The notes under the pieces are model-generated. The model made no database searches, was not told the origin of the DNA, and saw only the letters and a list, made by a program, of their open reading frames with translations. Of a stretch of 23,554 nt of DNA, positions 6,867-14,141 are shown piece by piece. Position 1 is the first letter of the stretch. Each line of letters starts with the position of its first letter. This stretch comes from a virus, in IMG/VR virus record IMGVR_UViG_3300027800_000179, positions 1-23,554 of that record, one strand, 5' to 3'. A program made the translations under genes and the position numbers.

Positions 6867-7338
6867 CACCCCCATTGATCCGGCCCATCCCGACGCGACG
6901 CCCCGGTCCAAACCGGTTATTGATCTCGGAGAATGGCGGATTGCCTATGGCCATCCGCGCTACCCGGAAAAGATCTGCAAGCACCGAAGCCTGGTGTACA
7001 GCACCGAAGAACGGCGGGTGTGGTGCGAAGACTGTCAGCGCACGGTGGATAACTTCGACGCCTTCATGGTGCTGGCGAATGTCCATCATGACATGGTGAA
7101 CACGCTGAAGCGGAAGATGCAGAAGGCTGACGAAATCCAAAAAGCCTGGCTCCACCGCAAAGCCGCCAAGGAGCTGGATCAGACATGGGGGCGAAAGATG
7201 GCTGTCGCCTGTCCCCATTGCGGGCGGGGCTTGCTGGCAGAGGATTTTGCCGGTGGTGGTGGTACCCGAACCTCCCGCGACATTGAGCTGGCCCGGCGTA
7301 AAAGAGAGAAAGGGGAGAAACATGATGGCAAGTTCTGA
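6853..7338 (+). CDS. Putative zinc-binding early protein
   Basis: A 161-residue protein from ATG 6853; GTG 6847 and ATG 6850 are alternatives. The N-terminal half holds C42-x-H44, then C58-x2-C61 (ICKHRSLVYSTEERRVWCEDC region), a CxH/CxxC arrangement likely to hold one zinc, followed by NFDAFMVLANVHHDM. A second CPHC lies near the C-terminus without an obvious partner pair. The last residues are Lys/Arg-rich. Phage proteins with this CxH...CxxC unit are common but mostly uncharacterised. Nucleic-acid binding is a guess. Confidence 0.6.
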   Translation: MSDTDTPIDPAHPDATPRSKPVIDLGEWRIAYGHPRYPEKICKHRSLVYSTEERRVWCEDCQRTVDNFDAFMVLANVHHDMVNTLKRKMQKADEIQKAWLHRKAAKELDQTWGRKMAVACPHCGRGLLAEDFAGGGGTRTSRDIELARRKREKGEKHDGKF

Positions 7339-7693
7339 CATTGACCTGCAAGACCTCTCGAAGGCTGAACTGATTGCGCTGATCCAGCGCAACATCCCCT
7401 TTTTCAGAGCGACGCATGTGCTAGAGGTCCGGATCAATACGCTCGATAGGAAGGCCACGGCAGCGTTTGATGCGTATGTCTGTGCATCCCAACGCAGTCG
7501 CGATGCTGCACAGCCGTTCCAGCAGGCATTGGCTGCATTTCTCTCTGAAAGATCTCCGGCTGCACTCGAAACTGTAACGAAAAAAGAGCTCGAATGGGAT
7601 GCCGCCCGCACTGAGGCGAACAAACACTATGCCCGGTACGAGCGACTGGAAAATGCCGCCCACCAGTTGCGGACCAAACTCAGCACCCTCTGA
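7322..7693 (+). CDS. Small coiled-coil protein, unknown
   Basis: A 123-residue protein overlapping the previous gene by 17 bases, with GGGGAG four bases before ATG 7322 (seven before ATG 7325). The sequence is almost entirely helical and charged, with the heptad-like stretches LSKAELIALIQRNI and YERLENAAHQLRTKLSTL. I recognise no family. It is the last gene of the unknown block before gemA. Confidence 0.55.
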   Translation: MMASSDIDLQDLSKAELIALIQRNIPFFRATHVLEVRINTLDRKATAAFDAYVCASQRSRDAAQPFQQALAAFLSERSPAALETVTKKELEWDAARTEANKHYARYERLENAAHQLRTKLSTL

Positions 7694-7709
7694 CAGAAGG
7701 TTTATCCCG

Positions 7710-8135
7710 ATGACACCTGACCGACGCGCCATGCTGGCAAAGGTCCACATCGCCAAGAAAGCCCTGTCTCTGGACGAGGAAACCTACCGGGCGGTGATCA
7801 GTCGCATGAGCAAGGGGAAGGCCACCAGCGCCAGTACTCTGTCTGACACCGGCTTGAACGACCTTTTACAGGAGTTCAAGCGGCTGGGCTGGCAAGCCCA
7901 AAAAGCCGCCCCCCGCACGGCGGCGAAAGACCCGCTGGCGGGCAAGGTCCGTGCCCTGTGGATTGCGCTGGCCGAGGCGGGGGTGGTGCGGGATCGGTCC
8001 GAGGCCGCCTTGCGCGGATATGTCCAGCGGATGACCGGCACCAGCGATCTGCGCTTTTGCGACGCCGGTCAAAAAGGCCGACTGATTGAAAGCCTGAAGC
8101 AATGGGCCGCCCGTGCAGGGGGTGGCACGCCATGA
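7710..8135 (+). CDS. gemA: GemA / Mu gp16 family protein (DUF1018)
   Basis: A 141-residue protein with the gp16/GemA signature: MTPDRRAMLAKVHIAKKALSL, then DEETYRAVISRMS, the linker LNDLLQEFKRLGW, and after a Pro/Ala spacer the C-terminal repeat-like domain VRALWIALAEAGVVRDRSEAALRGYVQRMTG. In Mu, GemA is linked to modulation of host gene expression and supercoiling. The start at 7710 begins with the family N-terminus; a longer frame from 7599 would overlap the previous gene. The stop overlaps the next ATG (ATGA). Confidence 0.85.
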   Translation: MTPDRRAMLAKVHIAKKALSLDEETYRAVISRMSKGKATSASTLSDTGLNDLLQEFKRLGWQAQKAAPRTAAKDPLAGKVRALWIALAEAGVVRDRSEAALRGYVQRMTGTSDLRFCDAGQKGRLIESLKQWAARAGGGTP

Positions 8136-8515
8136 CCCTGCTCCCCGGCATATTGGCAGAGATTGCCGAGTGCGTCGGCACCGACGCCGCGCTGGCTCTG
8201 GCCCGTATCGCCGGGGGGCGGGCTGTCTACATCCCTGCGCCTCACAACTTGACAAGCAGGCACTGGCTGGTCAAGGCTCTGGGGATGGCGCAAGCCGTTG
8301 CCGTCGCGACCATCTTCGGCGGCGGTGAAATCCGGGTACCGCTGGGGCCGACCGGCTCGCAGGCCAGCCAGCGGGCGATGATCGACAGCCTGATTGCTCA
8401 GGGGCTGTCGACCTCGCAGGTTGCCAGCCGGGCCGGGGTGACCGAGCGCACCGTCGAGCGCCGCCGGGCGGCCTTGCGCGATGCCGCCAATGACAATCAG
8501 CTGAGCCTGTTCTGA
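8132..8515 (+). CDS. Mor/C-family transcription activator
   Basis: A 127-residue protein with the Mor/C layout: an N-terminal helical part, the GGRAVYIP strand (28-35) that forms the dimer in Mor, then a C-terminal helix-turn-helix (about 83-115: SLIAQGLSTSQVASRAGVTE and following arginines). In Mu, Mor activates the middle promoter and C the four late promoters, binding a dyad about 44 bp upstream of the start. This gene lies directly before the lysis genes, the position of Mu C, and just before the dyad at 8523-8538, which recurs at 15544-15559. I infer that it is the late activator. Translation is coupled to gemA by ATGA. Confidence 0.75.
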   Translation: MTLLPGILAEIAECVGTDAALALARIAGGRAVYIPAPHNLTSRHWLVKALGMAQAVAVATIFGGGEIRVPLGPTGSQASQRAMIDSLIAQGLSTSQVASRAGVTERTVERRRAALRDAANDNQLSLF

Positions 8516-8520
8516 TCCTG

Positions 8521-8568
8521 CCCCCGACAGGTGTCGGGTTTATGGAAAAAAGCCTCCGTTGCTACCGT
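8521..8568 (+). promoter_or_regulatory. Late promoter with activator dyad, copy 1 (Plys-like)
   Basis: CCCGACA-GG-TGTCGGG (8523-8538) is followed one base later by TTATGG (8540-8545), and a -10-like TACCGT lies at 8563-8568, 32.5 bp from the dyad centre. The 25 bases 8521-8545 match 15542-15566 at 22 positions, and the -10-like element has the same offset there. No -35 hexamer is evident, as expected for an activator-dependent promoter. The predicted start near 8575 gives a leader of about 19 bases with GGAG before the endolysin ATG. Confidence 0.7.
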
Positions 8569-8587
8569 CACGGAAACGGTAACGGAG
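8546..8587 (-). terminator. Bulged hairpin with U-tract on the minus strand
   Basis: CTCCGTT-gct-ACCGT (8554-8568) pairs with ACGGT-AACGGAG (8576-8587): 12 bp with a 3-base bulge. On the plus strand six A (8546-8551) precede it, so the minus strand shows the stem, then GC, then TTTTTT. It reads as an intrinsic terminator for leftward transcription. It overlaps the late promoter -10, so the inverted repeat may alternatively be a DNA-level element. Confidence 0.45.
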
Positions 8588-8593
8588 CGCCCG

Positions 8594-9193
8594 ATGACCC
8601 TCATCGCCCCCCCTGATTCTCTTTTCCGGCAAGCCCATGACTTTTTGCTGGCCCACGAAGGCGGCTATGTCGCCGATCCCCGCGACCCCGGCGGCGCGAC
8701 CAATCATGGCGTCTCGCTGGCGTGGTTGCGCAAGGCGGGCCTGCTGGATATCGACCATGATGGCCATCCCGATGGCGATATCGATCTGGATGGCGACATT
8801 GACCCCGACGACATCCGCGTCCTGCAGCGCGACGATACGGCCCGGCTGTACCGCCATCACTGGTGGGACCGCTACAGCTATGGGGTGTTGCCGCCGGTGA
8901 TCGCGATCAAGGTGTTTGATCTGGCGGTCAACATGGGGGCACCGCAGGCACACCGCCTGTTGCAGCGCGCCTGCACCGCCTGTGGTCAGCCGGTCAACGA
9001 GGACGGGGTGCTGGGCCCCCAGACCCGCACTGCCGTGTGGGCGGTGCGCGATGATCGGCTGCTGACCGCCCTGTGTGAGCAGGCCGAATCGTTCTACCGC
9101 CGTCTGGTCGAAGCCTCCCCGGCGCGCGAGGTGTTCCTGAAGGGCTGGCTTCGGCGGGCCAAGGCTCGTCCGGTTGTGGTGGAGGGTCGGTGA
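8594..9193 (+). CDS. GH108-family endolysin with EF-hand-like insert
   Basis: A 199-residue protein of the glycosyl hydrolase 108 / phage lysozyme group. The catalytic Glu is E22 in AHEGGYVADPRDPGGATNHG. The C-terminal part carries the peptidoglycan-binding-like fold with IKVFDLAVNMGAPQAHRLLQ and DGVLGPQTRTAV. Between them, residues 52-74 hold a DxDxDG-rich insert; 62-73 fits a calcium EF-hand loop (D62, D64, D66, G67, I69, D73). No signal peptide is visible, so it would need the adjacent holin for release. A GTG start at 8531 is rejected because it would place the late operator dyad and promoter in the coding region; ATG 8594 has GGAG six bases upstream. Confidence 0.88.
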   Translation: MTLIAPPDSLFRQAHDFLLAHEGGYVADPRDPGGATNHGVSLAWLRKAGLLDIDHDGHPDGDIDLDGDIDPDDIRVLQRDDTARLYRHHWWDRYSYGVLPPVIAIKVFDLAVNMGAPQAHRLLQRACTACGQPVNEDGVLGPQTRTAVWAVRDDRLLTALCEQAESFYRRLVEASPAREVFLKGWLRRAKARPVVVEGR

Positions 9194-9726
9194 TGGACCC
9201 GATTTCTGCCGCCCTTGGCGTGGCCTCGCTGGCCGCCCCCTACATTGGCAAGTGGCTGTTCGGGGATGACGGCGAAAAGGTCGCCCAGCAGGTGGTGGCG
9301 GTCGCGCAAAAGGTGACCGCCACCGACAGCCCCGCCGCCGCCCAGCAGGCGCTGCAAGCCAATCCGGAGCTGGTGGCCCAGCTGCAAATGCAGCTTGCCA
9401 CCCTGAATGCCGACCTCGAACGGGCATACCTGCAGGATCGCCAAAGCGCCCGCCAACGGGATGTCGAGCTGGCCAGATCGGGGCGCAGCAACGTCCGCGC
9501 TGACCTGATGGTGGCGGGGGTGACGCTCGGGCTGATCGCCTGCATCGGGGTGCTGGCGTTCTACCGGTCTCAAGTCCCCGGCGAGGTGGTCGGTATTCTC
9601 TCCACCGTGGCGGGGATTTTCGGGGCCTGCCTGAAAGACGCCTTTGCCTTCGAGTTCGGCAGTAGCCGGTCCTCAAAGGAAAAGGACGCCCTGATTGCCC
9701 AGAGCATCGGGGGTGGCCGTGGCTGA
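9193..9726 (+). CDS. Three-TM phage holin (GTA-holin-like)
   Basis: A 177-residue membrane protein. A short hydrophobic N-terminus (ALGVASLAAPYIGKWLF), an amphipathic helical middle (residues 40-95, Ala/Gln-rich, ending RDVELARSGRSNVRAD), then two transmembrane segments at about 105-123 and 131-147. This resembles the 'holin of 3TMs' family known from gene transfer agents and alphaproteobacterial phages. Placed immediately after the endolysin, it probably forms the membrane lesion that releases it. GGAGGG lies six bases before ATG 9193; GTG 9190 is an alternative. Confidence 0.75.
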   Translation: MDPISAALGVASLAAPYIGKWLFGDDGEKVAQQVVAVAQKVTATDSPAAAQQALQANPELVAQLQMQLATLNADLERAYLQDRQSARQRDVELARSGRSNVRADLMVAGVTLGLIACIGVLAFYRSQVPGEVVGILSTVAGIFGACLKDAFAFEFGSSRSSKEKDALIAQSIGGGRG

Positions 9727-9943
9727 CAGCATCGACAGCGCCCAGATGGCCGACCAGACCCACCGCGAGGCTCTGCTGTCCCGCCGCAAGCGCAGGCGCT
9801 CGCTGGCAGGGAGCAGCCCGGCCCGCTGCACCGGCTGCGGTGATGCCATCCCGCCAGAGCGGCGGCAGGCGGTCCCCGGCACGCCCCTGTGCGCCGACTG
9901 TGCCACCGACCACGAGCGCCGGGCACGCCAGCAGCGGCGATAG
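9719..9943 (+). CDS. TraR/DksA-type C4 zinc finger protein
   Basis: A 74-residue basic protein beginning VADSIDSAQ, the usual N-terminus of phage TraR/DksA homologues, with a C4 finger C37-x2-C40-x17-C58-x2-C61 (CTGCGDAIPPERR). Such proteins bind the RNA polymerase secondary channel or DNA; the short length means it lacks the DksA coiled coil. GTG 9719 overlaps the holin stop and gives the family start; no better ATG exists upstream. It is common near the lysis genes of Mu-like phages. Confidence 0.8.
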   Translation: MADSIDSAQMADQTHREALLSRRKRRRSLAGSSPARCTGCGDAIPPERRQAVPGTPLCADCATDHERRARQQRR

Positions 9944-9952
9944 GGGGGGACC

Positions 9953-10309
9953 ATGGATTTCGCACTGAGCGACATCACGGATGCGGCTGGCCCGCTGACC
10001 GCACTGGCCGGTCTGGTGGCAACGGCCATCCTGTGGCGTCTCAAGGGCGAGTTTGCCAGCAAGGCCGACTTGCAGGAGACGCGGGATCGCCTGGATACGG
10101 TGGAGGCCGAACTTGAACGGGTCTGTACGCGCCTCGAAATGCTGCCCGACCACGAAGACCTGTCGGACGTGCGCGAGCGGCTGGCGTCGATGGAAGGCGC
10201 GATCAAGGTCGCCTCGGAACAGGTCGAGGGCTTGCGGCAGGTGATGGTCCGCCTTGAACGCCCGTTGAACCAGTTGATTGACCACCACATGAACCGGGGG
10301 CGGGGATGA
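9953..10309 (+). CDS. DUF2730 protein, Mu gp25-like membrane-anchored coiled coil
   Basis: A 118-residue protein with one N-terminal hydrophobic segment (about 12-30, GPLTALAGLVATAILWRL) followed by a long charged coiled coil (ADLQETRDRLDTVEAELERV to the C-terminus). This is the layout of the DUF2730 family, which includes Mu gp25, found between the lysis genes and terminase. A spanin-like or membrane role has been guessed for such proteins; none is demonstrated here. Its stop overlaps the next start by four bases (ATGA). Confidence 0.75.
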   Translation: MDFALSDITDAAGPLTALAGLVATAILWRLKGEFASKADLQETRDRLDTVEAELERVCTRLEMLPDHEDLSDVRERLASMEGAIKVASEQVEGLRQVMVRLERPLNQLIDHHMNRGRG

Positions 10310-10605
10310 GCTTTGAAAAGGATTGGGTTGCCTCGCGTCGCCTGTTCATTTTGCGCCTGCTGGTCGAGGTCGGTTTCGAGGCCAACGAAGGGGTGATCTA
10401 CAGGGCCACCGAACGCGGCGGTTTTGCGCGGGATACCCGCGATGACCTGCGGCAGGATCTGGACCATCTGGTCAGGACCGGCTGCCTGACCCAGACGTGG
10501 CTGAATGGCTCGCTGCGGGTGGTGAAACTGACCGAACGCGGCGAAGACGCCGCCCATGGGCGGGTGGCTGTTGAGGGGGTCGAGCGTACCCGCTGGGACC
10601 GTTAA
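10306..10605 (+). CDS. Winged-helix phage protein, Mu gp26-like (VpaChn25_0724 family)
   Basis: A 99-residue protein with an ArsR-like winged-helix pattern: SRRLFILRLLVEVGFEANEG (helix), RDTRDDLRQDLDHLVRTG (recognition region), LNGSLRVVKLTERGEDAAHG (wing). Members of this family always sit just upstream of the Mu-like small terminase. DNA binding is likely; the role is unknown. Translation is coupled to the preceding gene by ATGA. Confidence 0.75.
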   Translation: MSFEKDWVASRRLFILRLLVEVGFEANEGVIYRATERGGFARDTRDDLRQDLDHLVRTGCLTQTWLNGSLRVVKLTERGEDAAHGRVAVEGVERTRWDR

Positions 10606-10606
10606 G

Positions 10607-11164
10607 ATGGCCCGCCCGTCGAAAATCGACCGCCTGCCGCCTGCGGTGCGGGAAGAAATTGGCCGCCTGCGCCGGGATGGCCTGACCATTGACGACATCC
10701 TCGCCCGTTTGCGCGGGATGGTGCCGGACAGCCAGCAGCCCTCACGGGCCGGGCTGGGGCGGCACATCCAGAAGGTCGATGTGCTGGCCGGGCGGATCAA
10801 GGCCGCCGAAGCGATGGCCGACCGTTTGATGGGCGATATGGGCAATGGTACCGAAGTAAAACTGGCACGGATGAACGCGCTCATGCTCAGCAACGCTCTC
10901 TTTGACCTGCAATCGGCGGTCGAAGAGGGCGAGGCCGTGGCCTTGGAACCAAAGGACGCGAAGGTCCTTTCCGAGGTCCTGCGCAACGTGGCAATGGCGC
11001 AAAAGGCCAACGCCGACTACGTGCAAAAGGCCAATGAAATCCGTGCAGAAGAACGCCTTGTCCTGGAGGCCGAGATGAAAGCGAAGCTGGACGCCATGCC
11101 CACCAGGAAAGGCGTCACGCCCGAAACCCTGGCCGAAATCCGCGCCGCCCTCGGCATCATTTAA
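10607..11164 (+). CDS. Terminase small subunit, Mu gp27 / DUF3486 family
   Basis: A 185-residue protein. The N-terminal MARPSKIDRLPPAVREEIGR is the DUF3486 hallmark, followed by a helix-turn-helix (DGLTIDDILARLRG, SRAGLGRHIQK) that would recognise phage DNA, a central helical region and a C-terminal coiled coil. In Mu-like phages it is the small terminase partner that directs packaging of the transposed genome. It lies directly upstream of the large subunit. ATG 10607 gives the family N-terminus; the longer frame from 10556 is inside the previous gene. Confidence 0.88.
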   Translation: MARPSKIDRLPPAVREEIGRLRRDGLTIDDILARLRGMVPDSQQPSRAGLGRHIQKVDVLAGRIKAAEAMADRLMGDMGNGTEVKLARMNALMLSNALFDLQSAVEEGEAVALEPKDAKVLSEVLRNVAMAQKANADYVQKANEIRAEERLVLEAEMKAKLDAMPTRKGVTPETLAEIRAALGII

Positions 11165-11175
11165 AGGGGGCATGA

Positions 11176-12612
11176 ATGGGCAATGCCAGGATCATCCCCG
11201 CCGACCCGGACGCCATTTTCCTGCCCTTTCAGGGCCGCTGGATCAAGGACAGAAGCCGCCTTAAGGCAATGGAAAAGAGCCGTCAGATTGGCCTGTCGTG
11301 GTCAACCGCCTATGCCTGCGTCGAGCGGACGGCACAGGCGGGGCAGAAATGGGACCAGTGGGTATCCTCGCGTGACGAGATGCAGGCCCGGCTGTTCATT
11401 GAGGATTGCAAGCTGTGGGCCGGGGTGATGAACCTTGCCGCGCAGGATCTGGGCGAGGTGGTACTGGATCAAAAGACCGGCCAGACCGCGCATGTCCTGA
11501 AGTTCGCCAACGGACGGCGCATCCATTCGATGTCGTCGAACCCTGATGCGCAGGCAGGCAAGCGCGGTGGCCGCGTGCTCGATGAGTTCGCCCTACACCC
11601 TGACCCGCGCAAGCTGTGGGCCATCGCCTATCCGGGGATCACCTGGGGCGGGTCGATGGAAATCATCTCCACCCATCGCGGCAGCGGCAACTTCTTCAAC
11701 GAGCTGATCCGCGAATGCCGCGAAAACGGCAACCCCAAGGGGATCAGCCTGCACCGGGTGACGTTGCAGGATGCCCTTGATCAAGGCTTCCTGTTCAAGC
11801 TGCAACAGATGTTGCCCGCCGACGACGAGCGACAGGCGATGGACGAAGCCGCCTATTACGACTTCATCCGCGCCGGGTGTGCCGACGAGGAAAGCTTTCA
11901 GCAGGAATACGAGTGCAACCCTGCCGACGATAATGCCGCCTTTCTGGAATACGACCTGATCGCCTCGGCGGAATATGCCGCTGCCGACCGCTGGCAAGAG
12001 CCGCAAGGAGGCCGTCTGTTTGCCGGGGTGGACATTGGCCGCAAGAAAGACCTGACTGTCCTGTGGGTGGTCGAACTGCTGGGCGACGTCCTTTATACCC
12101 GTCATGTCGAGTGCATGGAAAAAATGCGCAAATCGGCGCAAGAGGCACTCCTTTACCCGTGGTTTGAGCGCTGCGAGCGGGTGGCCATCGACGCCACCGG
12201 GCTGGGCATTGGCTGGGTTGATGATGCCCAGGACAAATACGGCGGGCACCGCGTGGAAGGGGTGACCTTTACCCCGGTGACCAAGCAGGCGCTGGCCTAT
12301 CCGGTGCGGTCGAAAATGGAAGACCGCCGCATCCGCATCCCCCATGACAAACACATCCGGGCTGACCTGCGGCAGGTGCAAAAACAGACCACGGCGGCAG
12401 GCACGGTGCGCTTCACCGCCGAGCGCACCCCCGACGGTCACGCTGACCGCTTCTGGGCGCTGGCGCTGGCGATCCACGCCGCCAGCCAGCCGGTCCAGGA
12501 CTACGACTACACCAGTGCCAGGGCTGAAGCCCGGCAGGATAACCCCCATTACAACGACGATCCCGACGCCGACACCAGCGGCGGACGGGGCTGGCAGCGC
12601 GGAGCATGGTAA
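11176..12612 (+). CDS. Terminase large subunit, Mu gp28-like
   Basis: A 478-residue packaging motor. ATPase half: Walker A variant SRQIGLSWS (R36 to S41) and Walker B GGRVLDEF with D136-E137. Nuclease half, RNase H fold: VDIGRKKDLTVLWVVE (D286), VAIDATGLG (D339) and DGHADRFWALALA (D424) supply the metal-binding acids. The protein cuts host DNA next to the integrated phage and drives headful packaging. GGGGG precedes the start; the stop overlaps the portal start (TAATG). Confidence 0.93.
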   Translation: MGNARIIPADPDAIFLPFQGRWIKDRSRLKAMEKSRQIGLSWSTAYACVERTAQAGQKWDQWVSSRDEMQARLFIEDCKLWAGVMNLAAQDLGEVVLDQKTGQTAHVLKFANGRRIHSMSSNPDAQAGKRGGRVLDEFALHPDPRKLWAIAYPGITWGGSMEIISTHRGSGNFFNELIRECRENGNPKGISLHRVTLQDALDQGFLFKLQQMLPADDERQAMDEAAYYDFIRAGCADEESFQQEYECNPADDNAAFLEYDLIASAEYAAADRWQEPQGGRLFAGVDIGRKKDLTVLWVVELLGDVLYTRHVECMEKMRKSAQEALLYPWFERCERVAIDATGLGIGWVDDAQDKYGGHRVEGVTFTPVTKQALAYPVRSKMEDRRIRIPHDKHIRADLRQVQKQTTAAGTVRFTAERTPDGHADRFWALALAIHAASQPVQDYDYTSARAEARQDNPHYNDDPDADTSGGRGWQRGAW

Positions 12613-14141
12613 TGGCCCTCCTCGATCAATACGGCAATCCCATCCGGCGCGAGGCGTTGCGCGGGGAGCACGGCGGCCCGACCGTGACCGGCGTGCGGTC
12701 GATCCTGTCCGATCACCCGGCGCAGGGGCTGACCCCGCACCGGCTGGCCCGGTTGCTGCGGGCGGCCGAGAGCGGCGATGCGGTGGCCTATCTGGAACTG
12801 GCCGAGGAGATGGAGGAAAAAGACCTCCATTACCGCTCGGTGCTGTCCACCCGCAAGATGCAGGTGGCCTGTTTGCCGGTGACGGTCGAGGCGGCGGGGG
12901 ATGATGCCCAGTCGGTGGCCGATGCCGATCTGATCCGCACCTGGCTGGCCCGCGATACCTTGGCGCTGGAGCTGTATGATATCCTTGATGCGGTCGGCAA
13001 AGGCTTCTCGGCAACCGAAATCCTGTGGGACACCGCCGATGGTCTGTGGCTGCCCGCCCGGCTGGAATGGCGCGATCCTCGGTGGTTTGAATTCGACCGC
13101 GTTGACGGGCGCACCCTGCGCCTGCGCGGGCTGGGGGCAGGCGAAGACCTCGCCCCGTGGAAATGGATCCTGCACAACCATCAAACCAAGTCCGGCCTGC
13201 CGATTCGCGGCGGTCTGGCCCGTGCTGTGGCGTGGAGCTACCTGTTCAAAAACTACGACATCAAAAGCTGGGTCTCGTTCCTGGATGGCTTTGGCCAGCC
13301 GCTGCGCGTGGGCCGCTTTGGCCCCGGTGCCACCGCAGAGCAAAAGGACATCCTGCTGACGGCGGTGCGCAATATTGCCGCCGATGCCGCCGCCATCATC
13401 CCGGAAGGGATGGCCATTGACTTCATTGAGGCCAGGATCAGCGGCAACCTCGACCTGTTCGAGCGCATGGCGGCATGGCTGGATCGGCAAACCTCGAAAG
13501 CGGTGCTGGGCCAGACCGGCACCACCGACACCGGCCAGCATGTCGGCACCGCCAATGCCCACGAGAACGTCCGTGACGACATCGAAGCCTGGGACGCCAT
13601 GCAACTGGCGGCAACGCTGAACCGCGATTTGATCAGGCCGGTCATCGACCTGAACCGGGGCCCACGCAAAAAGTATCCCCGGCTGGTGATCCGGCGAGCG
13701 GACAGCGAAGACACCGCCGGACTGGTGACGATGGTGGCAACGCTGGTGGATCGCGGCTTGCAGGTCGAACAATCGGTGCTGCGCGACCGGCTGGGGCTGC
13801 CGGACCCGGACAAAGGCGCGATGCTGCTGCATCCGCTGGGGGCTGCGCCGATGGCCCAAAAGGCGGCGCAGACATCGTTGGTCGCTGCCCACGCCCAGCA
13901 GGACCAGCAGGCACCCGACCCCATCGACACACTGATTGCCGACGAACTGGCCGAGTGGGAACCGCTGGTCGATCCCTTGCTGGCCCCGCTGCGGGCGTTG
14001 CTGGAGGACTGCGCCACGCTGGAAGAATTCCAGCGCCGCCTGCCCGAGCTGGTCGCCCGGCAAGATGCCACCGCGCTGGCCGAACCGCTGGCACAGGCCC
14101 TGTTCGCCGCCCGCCTGAGTGGGGAAACCGCCGATGGCTGA
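12612..14141 (+). CDS. Portal protein, Mu gp29-like (DUF935)
   Basis: A 509-residue protein. Family marks include LLDQYGNPI at the start, EEMEEKDLHYRSVLSTRKMQV, the AVGKGFSATEILWD core, PRWFEFD, LPIRGGLARAVAWSYLFKNY, WVSFLDGFGQPLRVGRF and the C-terminal DLNRGPRKKYPRL. It forms the dodecameric portal at one capsid vertex that binds terminase and the head-tail connector. ATG 12612 has GGAG seven bases upstream; ATG 12606 is too close to that site. Its end overlaps the next gene by eight bases. Confidence 0.93.
   Translation: MALLDQYGNPIRREALRGEHGGPTVTGVRSILSDHPAQGLTPHRLARLLRAAESGDAVAYLELAEEMEEKDLHYRSVLSTRKMQVACLPVTVEAAGDDAQSVADADLIRTWLARDTLALELYDILDAVGKGFSATEILWDTADGLWLPARLEWRDPRWFEFDRVDGRTLRLRGLGAGEDLAPWKWILHNHQTKSGLPIRGGLARAVAWSYLFKNYDIKSWVSFLDGFGQPLRVGRFGPGATAEQKDILLTAVRNIAADAAAIIPEGMAIDFIEARISGNLDLFERMAAWLDRQTSKAVLGQTGTTDTGQHVGTANAHENVRDDIEAWDAMQLAATLNRDLIRPVIDLNRGPRKKYPRLVIRRADSEDTAGLVTMVATLVDRGLQVEQSVLRDRLGLPDPDKGAMLLHPLGAAPMAQKAAQTSLVAAHAQQDQQAPDPIDTLIADELAEWEPLVDPLLAPLRALLEDCATLEEFQRRLPELVARQDATALAEPLAQALFAARLSGETADG

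Noticed and set aside
8554-8587. Leader hairpin hiding the endolysin Shine-Dalgarno (CTCCGTT pairing with AACGGAG), with a CTCCGT/ACGGAG echo at 15572-15607
   Set aside because: If the promoters are as placed, transcription begins after the CTCC arm (near 8575 and 15596), so the arm is not in the mRNA. I kept only the minus-strand terminator reading at 8546-8587.
8531-8593. GTG start at 8531 extending the endolysin
   Set aside because: The extension lies within the late operator dyad and promoter, which are repeated upstream of the protease gene; ATG 8594 has its own Shine-Dalgarno and fits the family start.
8540-10288. 582-codon minus-strand ORF
   Set aside because: It runs antisense across the endolysin, holin, TraR-like and DUF2730 genes, all with family signatures; low-complexity Arg/Pro/Ala composition is typical of GC-rich shadows.
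11593-13014. 473-codon minus-strand ORF
   Set aside because: Antisense to terminase and portal; composition is a shadow of GC-rich third codon positions.
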